From Cecembia calidifontis (GTDB lineage: Bacteria > Bacteroidota > Bacteroidia > Cytophagales > Cyclobacteriaceae): a stretch of DNA of 64,000 nucleotides. A model generated the notes under the pieces. The model saw only the letters and a list, made by a program, of their open reading frames with translations. It had not been told where the DNA came from and ran no database searches. This document shows positions 10,502 to 19,769 of this stretch, in pieces. The translations under genes and the position numbers were made by a program. Each line of letters starts with the position of its first letter. Within the stretch, counting starts at the first letter, position 1. The stretch spans positions 1,865,001 to 1,929,000 of the forward strand of contig NZ_SGXG01000001.1 in assembly GCF_004216715.1 (NCBI RefSeq), written 5' to 3'.

Positions 10502-13276
10502 TTAAATCACAATATTGATAATTTTCCCAGGGACTACGATCACTTTTTTAGGTGATTTCCCCTCGAGCCATTTTTGTACCGTGCTGTCTGATAAGGCGGC
10601 CTTTTCCACTTCTTCCCTGCTAAGGGACAGGGAAAGGGGTAATTTAGCCCTAACTTTTCCATTGATAGACACCGGGTATTCATGACTGTTTTCTACCAGG
10701 TATTCCTCATTGAATACTGGGAATTGTGCATAGATGATGGAATTTTGATGACCCATCATAGACCAAAGTTCCTCTGCAATATGTGGGGCATAAGGCGAAA
10801 TGATAATGGCCAAAGGTTCCAGAATTTCCCTTTTGTTACATTTCAAAGTGGTCAGTTCGTTCACGCAAATCATGAAAGATGCCACGGAAGTATTGAAGGA
10901 GTAGTTTTCTAGGTCTTCCCTTGTCTTTTTGATGGTTTTATGCAGGGTCTTCAGTTCTTCCTTGCTGGCTTTTTCTTCGGAAACAAAGAAATTTCCCTGT
11001 TGGTCATGATAAAGTTTCCAAAGTTTTTTCAGGAATTTCGATACGCCATCTATGCCGTTTGTATTCCATGGTTTGAACTGTTCAAGTGGCCCAAGGAACA
11101 TTTCATAAAGTCTAAGGGTGTCTGCGCCATATCTTTGTATGATATCATCTGGATTCACCACATTGTACTTGGACTTTGACATTTTTTCTACTTCGGCCCC
11201 GCAGATGTATTTTCCATCTTCAAGAATAAATTCCGCATCGGCCAGGTCAGGCCTCCAAGCCTTGAACTTTTCCAAATTCAATTGGTCATTGTGAACAATA
11301 TTGACATCAACATGCATGGCAGAGGTATCGTATTGATCCTTCAAGCCGAAGCTGACAAATGTATTGCTCCCTTTTAGCCTATACACGAAATTAGACCTGC
11401 CTTGGATCATCCCTTGGTTGATCATTTTTTGAAAGGGTTCCTCAATGCTTACTGCACCGATATCATAGAGAAACTTGGTCCAAAACCTGGAATACAGCAA
11501 GTGGCCTGTAGCATGCTCTGCCCCGCCAATATAAAGGTCTACCGCACCCCAATATTTTTCAATTTCGGGATCTACGAGCTTGTCCTGGTTTTTGGGATCC
11601 ATATACCTGAAAAAGTACCAACTTGATCCTGCCCAGCCAGGCATGGTGCTTTTTTCCAAAGGGAATACTCCTTCCTCTGTTTTATAAGTCCAATCCTTTG
11701 CTCTTCCCAATGGAGGTTCACCATCCTCAGTTGGAAGGTATTTGTCCACTTCAGGCAAAACCAAAGGTAGGTCTTTTTCATCAATCAGATAGGGAAGACC
11801 GTCCTTGAAATAGACAGGGAGGGGTTCTCCCCAATACCTTTGACGGGTGAAAATAGCGTCCCTCATGCGGTATTGGATTTTGCCTTTACCTATATTTTTT
11901 TCTTCAAGATAGGCAATGGCCTTTTTCATGGCCTCCTTCATTTCCAGGCCGGAAAGGAAATCAGAATTGATGATAGTTCCTCCTTTTCCGGGGAAGGATC
12001 CATTTTCCAAACTTCCCTCAATGACCTGGCGGATTTCCAATCCAAAATGCTTGGCAAAATTATAATCCCGCTCATCATGGGCAGGAACAGCCATGACCGC
12101 ACCTGTTCCATAGCCTGCCAGCACATAATCTGCAACCCAGATTTGGATTTCTTCCCCATTAAAAGGGTTGATGGCATAGGAACCCGTAAATGCCCCAGAA
12201 ATAGTTTTCACATCTGACATTCTATCTCTTTCAGAGCGGTTTTTTGCCAATTCCACATAAGCTTCGGCAGTTTCCCTTTGATCGTCTGTAATCAGGTCCT
12301 GAACATAATCATGTTCAGGCGCTAATGCCAGGTAGGTCACTCCATAAATTGTGTCAATCCTTGTGGTAAAAACTTTGATCAGTTTATCCTGTCCTTTAAC
12401 CTGGAAAACCAATTCAGCTCCGGTGGATTTTCCGATCCAGTTGCGTTGCATTTCTTTGATGGGATCGGACCATTCCAGTTTTTCCAAGCCCTGAAGCAGC
12501 CTTTCTGCATAGGCAGTGATGCGCATGCTCCACTGCATCATTTTTTTCCGTTCTACCGGATGTCCGCCTCTTTCAGAAAAGCCGTCTTTTACCTCATCAT
12601 TTGAAAGTACAGTTCCAAGGGCAGGACACCAGTTTACGGTGGTTTCAGCTAGGAATGTCAGCCTGTATTTTAAAAGGATCTCCTGTTGTTGTTTTTCTGA
12701 AAAGCCTTTCCAATCCTCAGCAGTAAAAAGAGCTGTGTCCTCATCGCATACTGCATCCACTTCCAGATTGCCTGAGGTTTCAAATTTTTCTACCAAAGAA
12801 GCAATGCTTTTGGCTTTATCTTCTTTTTTATCATAATAGCTGTTGAACAGCTGCATGAAAATCCATTGAGTCCATTTGTAATATTCCGGGTCAGAGGTCC
12901 TTACTTCTTTTTCCCAGTCAAATGCAAAGCCTATGTTTTTTAACTGTTCAGTATATCTTTGGATATTTTGCTCAGTGGTAATGGCTGGATGCTGGCCAGT
13001 TTGAATGGCATATTGTTCGGCAGGAAGGCCAAATGAATCATATCCCATGGGATGCAGGACATTGTAACCTTGAAGCCTTTTGAACCTCGTGATGATATCA
13101 GAAGCGATATAGCCAAGGGGATGCCCCACATGAAGTCCTGCTCCCGAAGGATAGGGGAACATGTCCAAAGAATAAAATTTTGGTTTGGAAGGATCAGCTT
13201 TGGCATTGAAAATCTGGTTTTTTTCCCAGTAAGCCTGCCATTTTTTTTCTATTTCCTGAAAATTATAATCAGCCAT
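10502..13276 (-). CDS. leuS: Leucyl-tRNA synthetase
   Basis: Class I aminoacyl-tRNA synthetase, 924 residues from the chosen start. It charges tRNA-Leu in the cytoplasm. Visible are the HIGH-type motif HVGHPLGY, the CP1 editing domain (GTGAVMAVPAHDERD is its amino-acid binding block), the WAGSSWYFFRYMDP stretch and the KMSKSKYN loop. Extra inserts in the catalytic domain match the longer Bacteroidota form. The ATG at 13276 (MADYNFQEIEKKWQ) is preferred over one at 13315, because 13315 lies inside a TATTTTTG -7 box. Confidence 0.96.
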   Translation of the reverse strand: MADYNFQEIEKKWQAYWEKNQIFNAKADPSKPKFYSLDMFPYPSGAGLHVGHPLGYIASDIITRFKRLQGYNVLHPMGYDSFGLPAEQYAIQTGQHPAITTEQNIQRYTEQLKNIGFAFDWEKEVRTSDPEYYKWTQWIFMQLFNSYYDKKEDKAKSIASLVEKFETSGNLEVDAVCDEDTALFTAEDWKGFSEKQQQEILLKYRLTFLAETTVNWCPALGTVLSNDEVKDGFSERGGHPVERKKMMQWSMRITAYAERLLQGLEKLEWSDPIKEMQRNWIGKSTGAELVFQVKGQDKLIKVFTTRIDTIYGVTYLALAPEHDYVQDLITDDQRETAEAYVELAKNRSERDRMSDVKTISGAFTGSYAINPFNGEEIQIWVADYVLAGYGTGAVMAVPAHDERDYNFAKHFGLEIRQVIEGSLENGSFPGKGGTIINSDFLSGLEMKEAMKKAIAYLEEKNIGKGKIQYRMRDAIFTRQRYWGEPLPVYFKDGLPYLIDEKDLPLVLPEVDKYLPTEDGEPPLGRAKDWTYKTEEGVFPLEKSTMPGWAGSSWYFFRYMDPKNQDKLVDPEIEKYWGAVDLYIGGAEHATGHLLYSRFWTKFLYDIGAVSIEEPFQKMINQGMIQGRSNFVYRLKGSNTFVSFGLKDQYDTSAMHVDVNIVHNDQLNLEKFKAWRPDLADAEFILEDGKYICGAEVEKMSKSKYNVVNPDDIIQRYGADTLRLYEMFLGPLEQFKPWNTNGIDGVSKFLKKLWKLYHDQQGNFFVSEEKASKEELKTLHKTIKKTREDLENYSFNTSVASFMICVNELTTLKCNKREILEPLAIIISPYAPHIAEELWSMMGHQNSIIYAQFPVFNEEYLVENSHEYPVSINGKVRAKLPLSLSLSREEVEKAALSDSTVQKWLEGKSPKKVIVVPGKIINIVI

Positions 13277-13312
13277 TTTTTGATAAATGCTTTGTTTTTG
13301 AAGAATTGCTTG

Positions 13313-13320
13313 CAAAAATA
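13313..13320 (-). promoter_or_regulatory. Predicted -7 box of leuS (TATTTTTG)
   Basis: It reads TATTTTTG on the minus strand and matches TAnnTTTG. It predicts a leader of about 33 nt to the ATG at 13276. No clear -33 element. Confidence 0.5.
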
Positions 13321-13405
13321 GAAAAATAAACCGTAAACGGCTGATAAAATGCCGATAAGCTGCAAGTATTCTGTGGCTTCAAATTTAGCAAAAAAAGGGG
13401 GGGTA

Positions 13406-14341
13406 TTACCAGAAACGATACTGTTTCTCTTTCAGTCTATTTCTGAAAACCCAATTGTCCCAAATATCCTGGGAAAGGTAGAGTTCAACGCCAATGTTAA
13501 AAGAAAGATATCCATCAAAGCGGTTATCAAGTCCGGAACCTCGCCTTATTCGGCCTCGGTTATTTAATATTTTTTGGACATCAGGTTCTCCATTTTCCCT
13601 ATAAAAACTTGGGTTTCTTATTGCCAATCTTAAGCGGTCTGGGTTAGGCCCATCACCGTTTGTGCCATAATCACTTACCAGATCCAGGTAAAATTCGCTT
13701 ACATTAAAAGCACTGATGTCATCAAGGTAATCAGTTAATGTCCACCGGTAATTCAATTCTAAGATCAAATCCATCCATACGTTGGCCTTGTACTTCATGC
13801 CAATTCCTGTAGGAAAAACAATGACATACTTATCATAGGGGTTGTTTTCCAATTGCAAAGGCCTAAGTGCTACCCATTCTCCTCTCAATTGAGCCTTAGG
13901 ATCATTGGTGGATACACCAACTCCGGCAAAACCATAAAAATTGATGAAATGCCTTGTGATGTTATATTGTCTAACGGGCTTAAGATGAAACTCCCCAATA
14001 GCTGATACCTCCCAATTTCTTGCTCTAAAATGGAGGTTTCTTGGCTCTCTAAAACTCCTTGGGTCAGCAGGAGGGTCCTGTCCTGAAATCTGATAATAAG
14101 TTCCCTCAATACGGGCTTTTATATATGTTCCTAAAACCCTTCTTACGGCTATGTTGGCATTCCAGTCAGGCTGTATTCCTTCATCGTATTTCCATAAAGA
14201 GTACAATTCTCCAAAGTATTGTGTTGGGCCTATAGAAGCAGAAACTGACCATGGTGCTTCAAATCTGTAACGGTAAAAGCTTTGGGCAGATACTAAAGAT
14301 ACAGTTGAGGTAAAAAATAGGGTAAAAATCAGCCGCTTCAT
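13406..14341 (-). CDS. Outer-membrane beta-barrel protein, DUF6089-like
   Basis: 311 residues starting with a clear signal peptide (MKRLIFTLFFTSTVSLVSAQ). The rest has alternating aromatic strands, tyrosine/arginine-rich turns, and strand blocks such as WSVSASIGPTQYFGEL and GTYIKARIEGTYYQISG, ending in KQYRFW with an aromatic terminal residue as in many outer-membrane barrels. The pattern fits the Bacteroidota DUF6089 family (recognised from memory). Function unknown; location probably the outer membrane. It is monocistronic between divergent leuS and the GNAT-nitrilase gene. Confidence 0.7.
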   Translation of the reverse strand: MKRLIFTLFFTSTVSLVSAQSFYRYRFEAPWSVSASIGPTQYFGELYSLWKYDEGIQPDWNANIAVRRVLGTYIKARIEGTYYQISGQDPPADPRSFREPRNLHFRARNWEVSAIGEFHLKPVRQYNITRHFINFYGFAGVGVSTNDPKAQLRGEWVALRPLQLENNPYDKYVIVFPTGIGMKYKANVWMDLILELNYRWTLTDYLDDISAFNVSEFYLDLVSDYGTNGDGPNPDRLRLAIRNPSFYRENGEPDVQKILNNRGRIRRGSGLDNRFDGYLSFNIGVELYLSQDIWDNWVFRNRLKEKQYRFW

Positions 14342-14464
14342 TTACTAATATTTGAAAATCAGATTTTTGAGTACAATATTTTTTGGTCACTCTGACTGGG
14401 TAAATAAATATAAAAAATATCAATTTTTCAATTTTTCTGCCCCATTTTGGTATGGAAAATTAGT

Positions 14465-14472
14465 TAATTTTG
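14465..14472 (+). promoter_or_regulatory. -7-like box TAATTTTG just before the GNAT-nitrilase start
   Basis: It matches TAnnTTTG and ends 4 bases before the ATG at 14477, so the transcript would be nearly leaderless. A TTTG at 14446-14449 is only 15 bases upstream of the box, closer than the usual ~19. Confidence 0.35.
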
Positions 14473-14476
14473 TGGC

Positions 14477-16018
14477 ATGAGTAAGCATAAAGAGGAATTA
14501 GAGCACCGGTTAAAACTTAGAAACATCAAATTATCTGATTATGATGACATCAGAGAGATCATGGTCAGTATATACAGGGACCAAGGGGGAGCTTGGACAA
14601 AGCAAGAGCTAAAAAATCAATTGAAAGCTTTTCCCGAGGGGCAGATCTGTATTGAGGACAATGGGAAAGTGGTAGCGGCAGCACTAAGTCTGATTGTAGA
14701 TTACAGTAGATTTGGAGACAACCATACCTATGATCAGATCACAGGTTATGGAAAGTTTGACACCCATGACGATGAAGGGGATACGCTTTATGGCACAGAT
14801 GTATTTGTACATAAGGATTACAGAGGAATGAGGTTAGGCCGAAGGCTCTATGATGCCAGGAAGGAACTTTGTGAGAACCTGAACTTAAGATCTATAATCG
14901 CAGGAGGACGGATACCTGGATATTCCAAGTATGCAGATCAAATGACTCCAAGAAAATATATTGACCTGGTCAAGAGCAAGGAGATTTTTGATCCGGTATT
15001 GTCTTTTCAATTGGCCAATGAATTTCACGTTAGAAAAGTAATCACCAAGTATTTACCTGAAGATACTGATTCAAGGGCTTATGCTACCCTATTGGAATGG
15101 ATAAACATCTATTACGAAAAGGATGAAAAGCTTATTGGTAACAAAAAATCGATTGTAAGGCTGGGATTAGTGCAATGGAAAATGCGTCGTTTCAACAGTG
15201 TGGACGATCTGATGCAGCAAGTAGAGTTTTTTGTAGATACTGTTTCCGGATACAAATCAGATTTTTGTTTGCTTCCTGAATTCTTCAATGCCCCATTGTT
15301 GGCAGAATTTAATGATATGGATGCCTCAGAGGCTATCAGGAATCTGGCTGATTATACCGATGAAATTGTGGGAAGAATGAGTGACCTGGCGCTTTCTTAC
15401 AATGTCAATATCATAGCCGGCAGTATGCCTGAATATGATGGGAAAAAATTGAGGAACGTCAGTTATCTCTGCCGAAGAGATGGTACCACGGATAAGCAAT
15501 ACAAATTACACATTACGCCAGATGAAGCCGCCTATTGGGGGCTTCAGGGAGGAAATGGTATTAAGGTTTTTGATACAGATGCGGGCAAGGTAGGCATTTT
15601 GATCTGCTACGATGTGGAGTTTCCTGAGTTGGGAAGAATACTTGCCGAGCAGGAAATGGACATCCTTTTTGTGCCGTATTGGACGGATACCAAAAATGCC
15701 TTTCTTAGGGTGAATACCTGTGCCAAAGCTAGGGCTATTGAAAATGAATGTTATGTGGCGATAACAGGTTCGGTAGGGAATTTGCCAAGGGTTGAAAATA
15801 TGGATATCCAATTTTCCCAGGCGGCAATTTATTCTCCTTCGGATTTTTCCTTTCCTCATGACGCGACCGTGGCCCAGGCTTCAGAAAATGCCGAGACCAC
15901 CATTGTGGCTGACGTGGACCTGGACCTTTTGACCAAGCAGCGCAAAGCAGGAAGTGTCCGTAACCTAGAGCAAAGGAGGCTTGATCTCTATTCTATCCAA
16001 TGGAAGAAAAAGAAATAA
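14477..16018 (+). CDS. GNAT acetyltransferase fused to a nitrilase-type amidohydrolase
   Basis: A 513-residue two-domain protein. Residues ~1-215 form a GNAT N-acetyltransferase with the acetyl-CoA loop in DYRGMRLGRRLYDARK. Residues ~225-510 form a carbon-nitrogen hydrolase whose Glu-Lys-Cys triad is visible: E in LLPEFF, K in QYKLHITPDE and C in GILICYDVEFPE. This fusion is a known family in Bacteroidota and other bacteria; its substrate is not established to my knowledge. The stop is 1 base before kdsC, so the two are co-transcribed. No signal peptide, so probably cytoplasmic. Confidence 0.9.
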   Translation: MSKHKEELEHRLKLRNIKLSDYDDIREIMVSIYRDQGGAWTKQELKNQLKAFPEGQICIEDNGKVVAAALSLIVDYSRFGDNHTYDQITGYGKFDTHDDEGDTLYGTDVFVHKDYRGMRLGRRLYDARKELCENLNLRSIIAGGRIPGYSKYADQMTPRKYIDLVKSKEIFDPVLSFQLANEFHVRKVITKYLPEDTDSRAYATLLEWINIYYEKDEKLIGNKKSIVRLGLVQWKMRRFNSVDDLMQQVEFFVDTVSGYKSDFCLLPEFFNAPLLAEFNDMDASEAIRNLADYTDEIVGRMSDLALSYNVNIIAGSMPEYDGKKLRNVSYLCRRDGTTDKQYKLHITPDEAAYWGLQGGNGIKVFDTDAGKVGILICYDVEFPELGRILAEQEMDILFVPYWTDTKNAFLRVNTCAKARAIENECYVAITGSVGNLPRVENMDIQFSQAAIYSPSDFSFPHDATVAQASENAETTIVADVDLDLLTKQRKAGSVRNLEQRRLDLYSIQWKKKK

Positions 16019-16019
16019 G

Positions 16020-16571
16020 ATGTCTCAATATTTGAAAGGGATTTCACAAGAAATCAAAGAAAAGGCTGAAAAGGTGAAATTGCTCATCACCGATGTAGAT
16101 GGGGTTTTGACCGACGGCGGAATCATTTATGATGACCGCAAAATAGAATTCAAGAGGTTTCATGTAAAAGATGGGTTTATAGTCCAGCACCTCAGAAAGA
16201 GCGGAATACTTGTTGGTGCTATTACAGGTAGGGAATCCAAGGTGGTGGAAAACAGGTGTGAAGAGTTGAATTTTGATTTCCACTATCACGGAGTAAGGGA
16301 TAAGCTGAAAAAATTAACAGAAATTTTGGAGGTTCTCGAAATTGAACTCGAGGAAGTAGCTTATATAGGGGATGATTTATTGGATCTTCCTTTGTTAAAG
16401 AAGGTAGGGCTTTCTGTCTGTCCAAAAGATGCTATGCCTTATGTTACTGAACATGTGGATTACATTTCTACATTAAGTGGAGGCCAAGGTGTATTCCGGG
16501 AAGTAGGGGACATCATCCTTGATGCCAAAGGACTCCTTTCCGGTATTATCTCAAAGTATGCTAATCCCTGA
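16020..16571 (+). CDS. kdsC: KDO-8-phosphate phosphatase, HAD family
   Basis: 183 residues of the short HAD IIIA type without a cap. Motif I is LLITDVDGVLTDG, with both catalytic aspartates; motif II is AITGRES and motif IV GDDLLDLPLL. KdsC removes phosphate from 3-deoxy-D-manno-octulosonate 8-phosphate to give KDO for lipid A core synthesis, and acts as a tetramer. An upstream in-frame ATG at 15981 would overlap the previous gene by 38 bases; 16020 matches the family N-terminus. Confidence 0.88.
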   Translation: MSQYLKGISQEIKEKAEKVKLLITDVDGVLTDGGIIYDDRKIEFKRFHVKDGFIVQHLRKSGILVGAITGRESKVVENRCEELNFDFHYHGVRDKLKKLTEILEVLEIELEEVAYIGDDLLDLPLLKKVGLSVCPKDAMPYVTEHVDYISTLSGGQGVFREVGDIILDAKGLLSGIISKYANP

Positions 16572-16692
16572 TTTATTGACTTTTTCATGGCGATTGTAAA
16601 ATCCCTAATGGATATTGTCTAATAAATGCCTTTGAATATTGGCATCTTAAAATAAATTTTTAAAATTTCAGTATTGAACCAATCCAGTAGTC

Positions 16693-18381
16693 ATGAAGTT
16701 CCTTTTATTTGTATTTGTTAGTTTTATTTCATTTTTTGTCCAAGCCCAGCAAGAAACAGAGGAAAATGGGATTGATTTTTTGATCAGGAACCAGCTTGAA
16801 ATGGATGACCCCACTTTAAGGAAAAGGGTTGGAGGAACAGTTTTGTTCAGTTCTGTGGTCATTCAGAAATTCTACCAGGAAAGAGAATTTCATCCGGCAT
16901 GGCTGGAAAGTAAGAAGCTTACAGAGAGGGCCTACGAGATGCGTTATGAGATCCAGCAATCCAAATTTGACGGATTGAACCCCTATGATTATCATTTGGA
17001 TAGGATCAATTATTTTTTTGATAGGATAGAGAAAAGCAGAAATGGTGGTCAGGCCATCACCAATCAGGAATTTGCAAACATCGATTTGTTACTGACCGAT
17101 GCATACATCATGCTTTCCTCCCATCTGTATTTGGGCAAAGTTGATCCTGAAAACCTGAAAACTGCATGGAATATCCAAAGGACGGCCCCTGAATTAAAAA
17201 TCGATCAAAGATTGGGGAAAGCCCTGCAAGAAGGTAGTATCAGAAAAAGTCTGGAAGAGCTATATCCCTCTTTTACAGTATATAAAAGAATGAGGGACGG
17301 TCTCAGGGAATTGTTCGATTATCAAGAAAAGTATGCCCAAGATCCAAGCAGGCCTTGGAAAGCTTTGAAATTAGATAAATCCATTAAACCAGGGGATACC
17401 CATAATCTCATTCCGGATGTAAGAAGCAGGCTTCTTTTTTGGGGATTTTTGGAAACCTATGGGGTTGAAAATGAGCGGGTGTACGACTCGGTCATGGTCG
17501 CAGGGGTAAAAAAGCTTCAGTACCGTCACGGAATGGAACAGGATGGGGTGATAGGTCAGGGAACTATTCAGGCAATTAACCAAACTCCTGAAAATCTTAT
17601 TGCCACTGCATCGGTAAATATGGAGAGATTACGATGGTTGCCGGACAGTTTAAAAGAAAATGAGCTGATTTTGGTGAATACCGCAAATTTCCAACTGGAT
17701 TTTATTTCGAGACGTGACACCCTGTTGAGTTCTAAAGTAATTGTAGGAAAAAGCATACATTCTACTCCTCAATTCAGCGCAATGATGTCCTACATTGTAT
17801 TTAGCCCTACCTGGACAGTGCCCAATTCCATTGCCAGAAATGAAATTATTCCTGCTGTCAAAAGAAATCATAACTACCTGAAGCAGAATAATATGAAAAT
17901 ATTGACGGCCTCAGGAGTTGAAGTACCCTCTTCTTCAATAGATTGGGCAAAAGTAAATCCCAGGACTTTCCCTTACATCATCCGGCAGGAGCCAGGAGAA
18001 AACAATGCCTTGGGTCTTGTCAAGTTTATGTTCCCTAACAAACACAGTGTTTACATTCATGATACACCGGCTAGGTCATTGTTTGATCGGGAAGACAGGG
18101 CGCTCAGTCATGGCTGTATCAGGATTCAAAAACCCTTTGAGTTTGCCAAATTGCTTTTGTCATTTGATCCTTCATGGACGGATGAAAAAATCAGGGAAAA
18201 TATGCATTTGCCCAAAGAAAAGATAGTCATGTTGGATAGAAAAATCCCCGTTGTTGTGCTTTATCTTACCTACTGGGCAAACAACAAGGGGGATTATTTC
18301 TTTAGGAGAGATATTTATTCCAGGGATGCTGAAATCTATAAATCCCTAAGAGAAGGAAGAATTAGCAAATCAGGAGTTTAA
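16693..18381 (+). CDS. L,D-transpeptidase with peptidoglycan-binding domain (YcbB type)
   Basis: 562 residues with a signal peptide (cleavage near FFVQAQ). Residues ~25-240 resemble the scaffold domain of YcbB/LdtD enzymes. A PG_binding_1 segment follows (VKKLQYRHGMEQDGVIGQGT), then the YkuD catalytic domain with the active-site block HGCIRI preceded by ALS, where the cysteine is the nucleophile. It makes 3-3 cross-links in periplasmic peptidoglycan. Its 3' end overlaps by 12 bases the convergent L,D-transpeptidase-like gene at 18370-19080. Confidence 0.92.
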   Translation: MKFLLFVFVSFISFFVQAQQETEENGIDFLIRNQLEMDDPTLRKRVGGTVLFSSVVIQKFYQEREFHPAWLESKKLTERAYEMRYEIQQSKFDGLNPYDYHLDRINYFFDRIEKSRNGGQAITNQEFANIDLLLTDAYIMLSSHLYLGKVDPENLKTAWNIQRTAPELKIDQRLGKALQEGSIRKSLEELYPSFTVYKRMRDGLRELFDYQEKYAQDPSRPWKALKLDKSIKPGDTHNLIPDVRSRLLFWGFLETYGVENERVYDSVMVAGVKKLQYRHGMEQDGVIGQGTIQAINQTPENLIATASVNMERLRWLPDSLKENELILVNTANFQLDFISRRDTLLSSKVIVGKSIHSTPQFSAMMSYIVFSPTWTVPNSIARNEIIPAVKRNHNYLKQNNMKILTASGVEVPSSSIDWAKVNPRTFPYIIRQEPGENNALGLVKFMFPNKHSVYIHDTPARSLFDREDRALSHGCIRIQKPFEFAKLLLSFDPSWTDEKIRENMHLPKEKIVMLDRKIPVVVLYLTYWANNKGDYFFRRDIYSRDAEIYKSLREGRISKSGV

Positions 18382-19080
18382 GATGTTTGATTTTTGAAGA
18401 TACTCCTGGTCGTTTCCGTAAATGAAGAGACAAGATTTATCTTTGATGATGTTGATGACCTCGTCCACAATTTCATGAGGAAGCGCGGGACACCCAAGAC
18501 TTCTGCCTAGACGGCCTGTCTGAGCTATAAACTCTTCTTTGGCATAATCAGCACCATGGATCACGATGGCCCTGTCTCTTGCTTTGTCATTAAAACCTTT
18601 TTCCAAGCCATCAAGCCTCAAAGAATAACCATGTTTTCCTTGATATGTCTCTCCGGTAAGATAAAATCCTAAACTGCTCATGTAAGAGGAACTTACATTT
18701 GAAAACCGGTAGGCCATCAGGTCTCCTGAGTTCCTTCCATGTGAAACATGTCCATGATGGATAATCGATCCATTTGTCATATCAATGATCCACATGCGTT
18801 TTTCAGAAGATGGCAAGGTAAAGTCAATAACGGTCAAAGGTTTTCCCTGAGGGATTTTTCCCTCTTCTTGAAGTTTCAAATAGCCTTTGATGCCGTAACT
18901 CAAAACCTCACGTTGTGGCAGAGGTTTTTCCGCATTCAAACTGGAGGTACTGACCATTTCGATGAAATGATCCTCAAGCGAAATCTCCTTTAATACTGAA
19001 GAAGGAGAACTGTTGACTAAGAAATTGCTCGAGAACGTACCTGCGACCAATAGGATGATTAATAAGGTGATTTTTCGCAT
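18370..19080 (-). CDS. Murein L,D-transpeptidase catalytic domain protein (YkuD_2 type)
   Basis: 236 residues with an N-terminal signal sequence (MRKITLLIILLVAGTFSSNF). The catalytic block is LGRSLGCPALPHE, where the SxGCPA cysteine is the expected nucleophile, with an upstream histidine in AIVIHGADYA. This is the YkuD_2 (PF13645-like) branch rather than classical YkuD. Likely periplasmic, acting on peptidoglycan stem peptides. It is convergent with another L,D-transpeptidase and overlaps it by 12 bases, so transcription of the two may interfere. Confidence 0.88.
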   Translation of the reverse strand: MRKITLLIILLVAGTFSSNFLVNSSPSSVLKEISLEDHFIEMVSTSSLNAEKPLPQREVLSYGIKGYLKLQEEGKIPQGKPLTVIDFTLPSSEKRMWIIDMTNGSIIHHGHVSHGRNSGDLMAYRFSNVSSSYMSSLGFYLTGETYQGKHGYSLRLDGLEKGFNDKARDRAIVIHGADYAKEEFIAQTGRLGRSLGCPALPHEIVDEVINIIKDKSCLFIYGNDQEYLQKSNILNS

Positions 19081-19295
19081 TACGAAATATAAAATGCTAA
19101 TTTATCAAAAAAAGTTCCAAGAGTATTATTTTGCAAACGAACAGTCTGTATCAGTAAAAAAATGTTTGTCCAACAACATTAAATCTTTTGGGACTGAATG
19201 CTTCAGAAATGGAACTGTTTGAGTTTGCTTTGCTGTTTTCCTGAGGAAATGGTTTAAGCTACTGATTAAAAGTTGTGATAATCAGAGGGGTCGAA

Positions 19296-19333
19296 ATTTT
19301 GTTTAAATAAATAATCAAAAAATTAAACAAAAT
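19296..19333. promoter_or_regulatory. Inverted repeat upstream of queD
   Basis: ATTTTGTTTAA (19296-19306) and TTAAACAAAAT (19323-19333) are a perfect 11-bp inverted repeat, 16 bases apart and ending 25 bases before queD. It could be an operator or a leader hairpin (inference). Confidence 0.4.
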
Positions 19334-19358
19334 ATCGGGAATAGCTGTTTGATAAAAA

Positions 19359-19769
19359 ATGAAAGTATCTGTATTTAGAAAAGAGCATTTTAATGCTGCA
19401 CATAAGTTGCACAATCCCAAGTGGTCCGATGAAAAAAACCAAGAGGTTTTTGGAAAGTGTAATAATCCCAATTATCACGGCCACAATTATGAACTGATTG
19501 TGAAATTAGATGGACCAGTAGATCCCGAAACCGGTTATGTCTATGACATGAAGGTTCTCAGTGACCTGATCAAAGAGCATGTTTTGAATAAATTTGACCA
19601 TAAAAACTTAAACCTGGACACAGATGAATTCAAGGAAGTCAATCCCTCAGCTGAAAACATTGCTGTGGTTATATGGAATATTCTAAGACAAAAAATTGAT
19701 TTAAAATTCGACTTAACGATTCGATTATATGAAACAGAAAGAAACTTTGTTGAATACAGTGGGGATTGA
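19359..19769 (+). CDS. queD: 6-carboxy-5,6,7,8-tetrahydropterin synthase
   Basis: 136 residues of the 6-pyruvoyl-tetrahydropterin synthase/QueD family. The zinc histidines are in FNAAHKLH and NYHGHNYEL, the cysteine base is in FGKCNNPNYHGH, and FDHKNLN is the downstream conserved block. It converts 7,8-dihydroneopterin triphosphate to 6-carboxytetrahydropterin on the way to queuosine, consistent with the adjacent gene folE that makes this substrate. Its 3' end overlaps the longest folE frame by 41 bases. Confidence 0.88.
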   Translation: MKVSVFRKEHFNAAHKLHNPKWSDEKNQEVFGKCNNPNYHGHNYELIVKLDGPVDPETGYVYDMKVLSDLIKEHVLNKFDHKNLNLDTDEFKEVNPSAENIAVVIWNILRQKIDLKFDLTIRLYETERNFVEYSGD

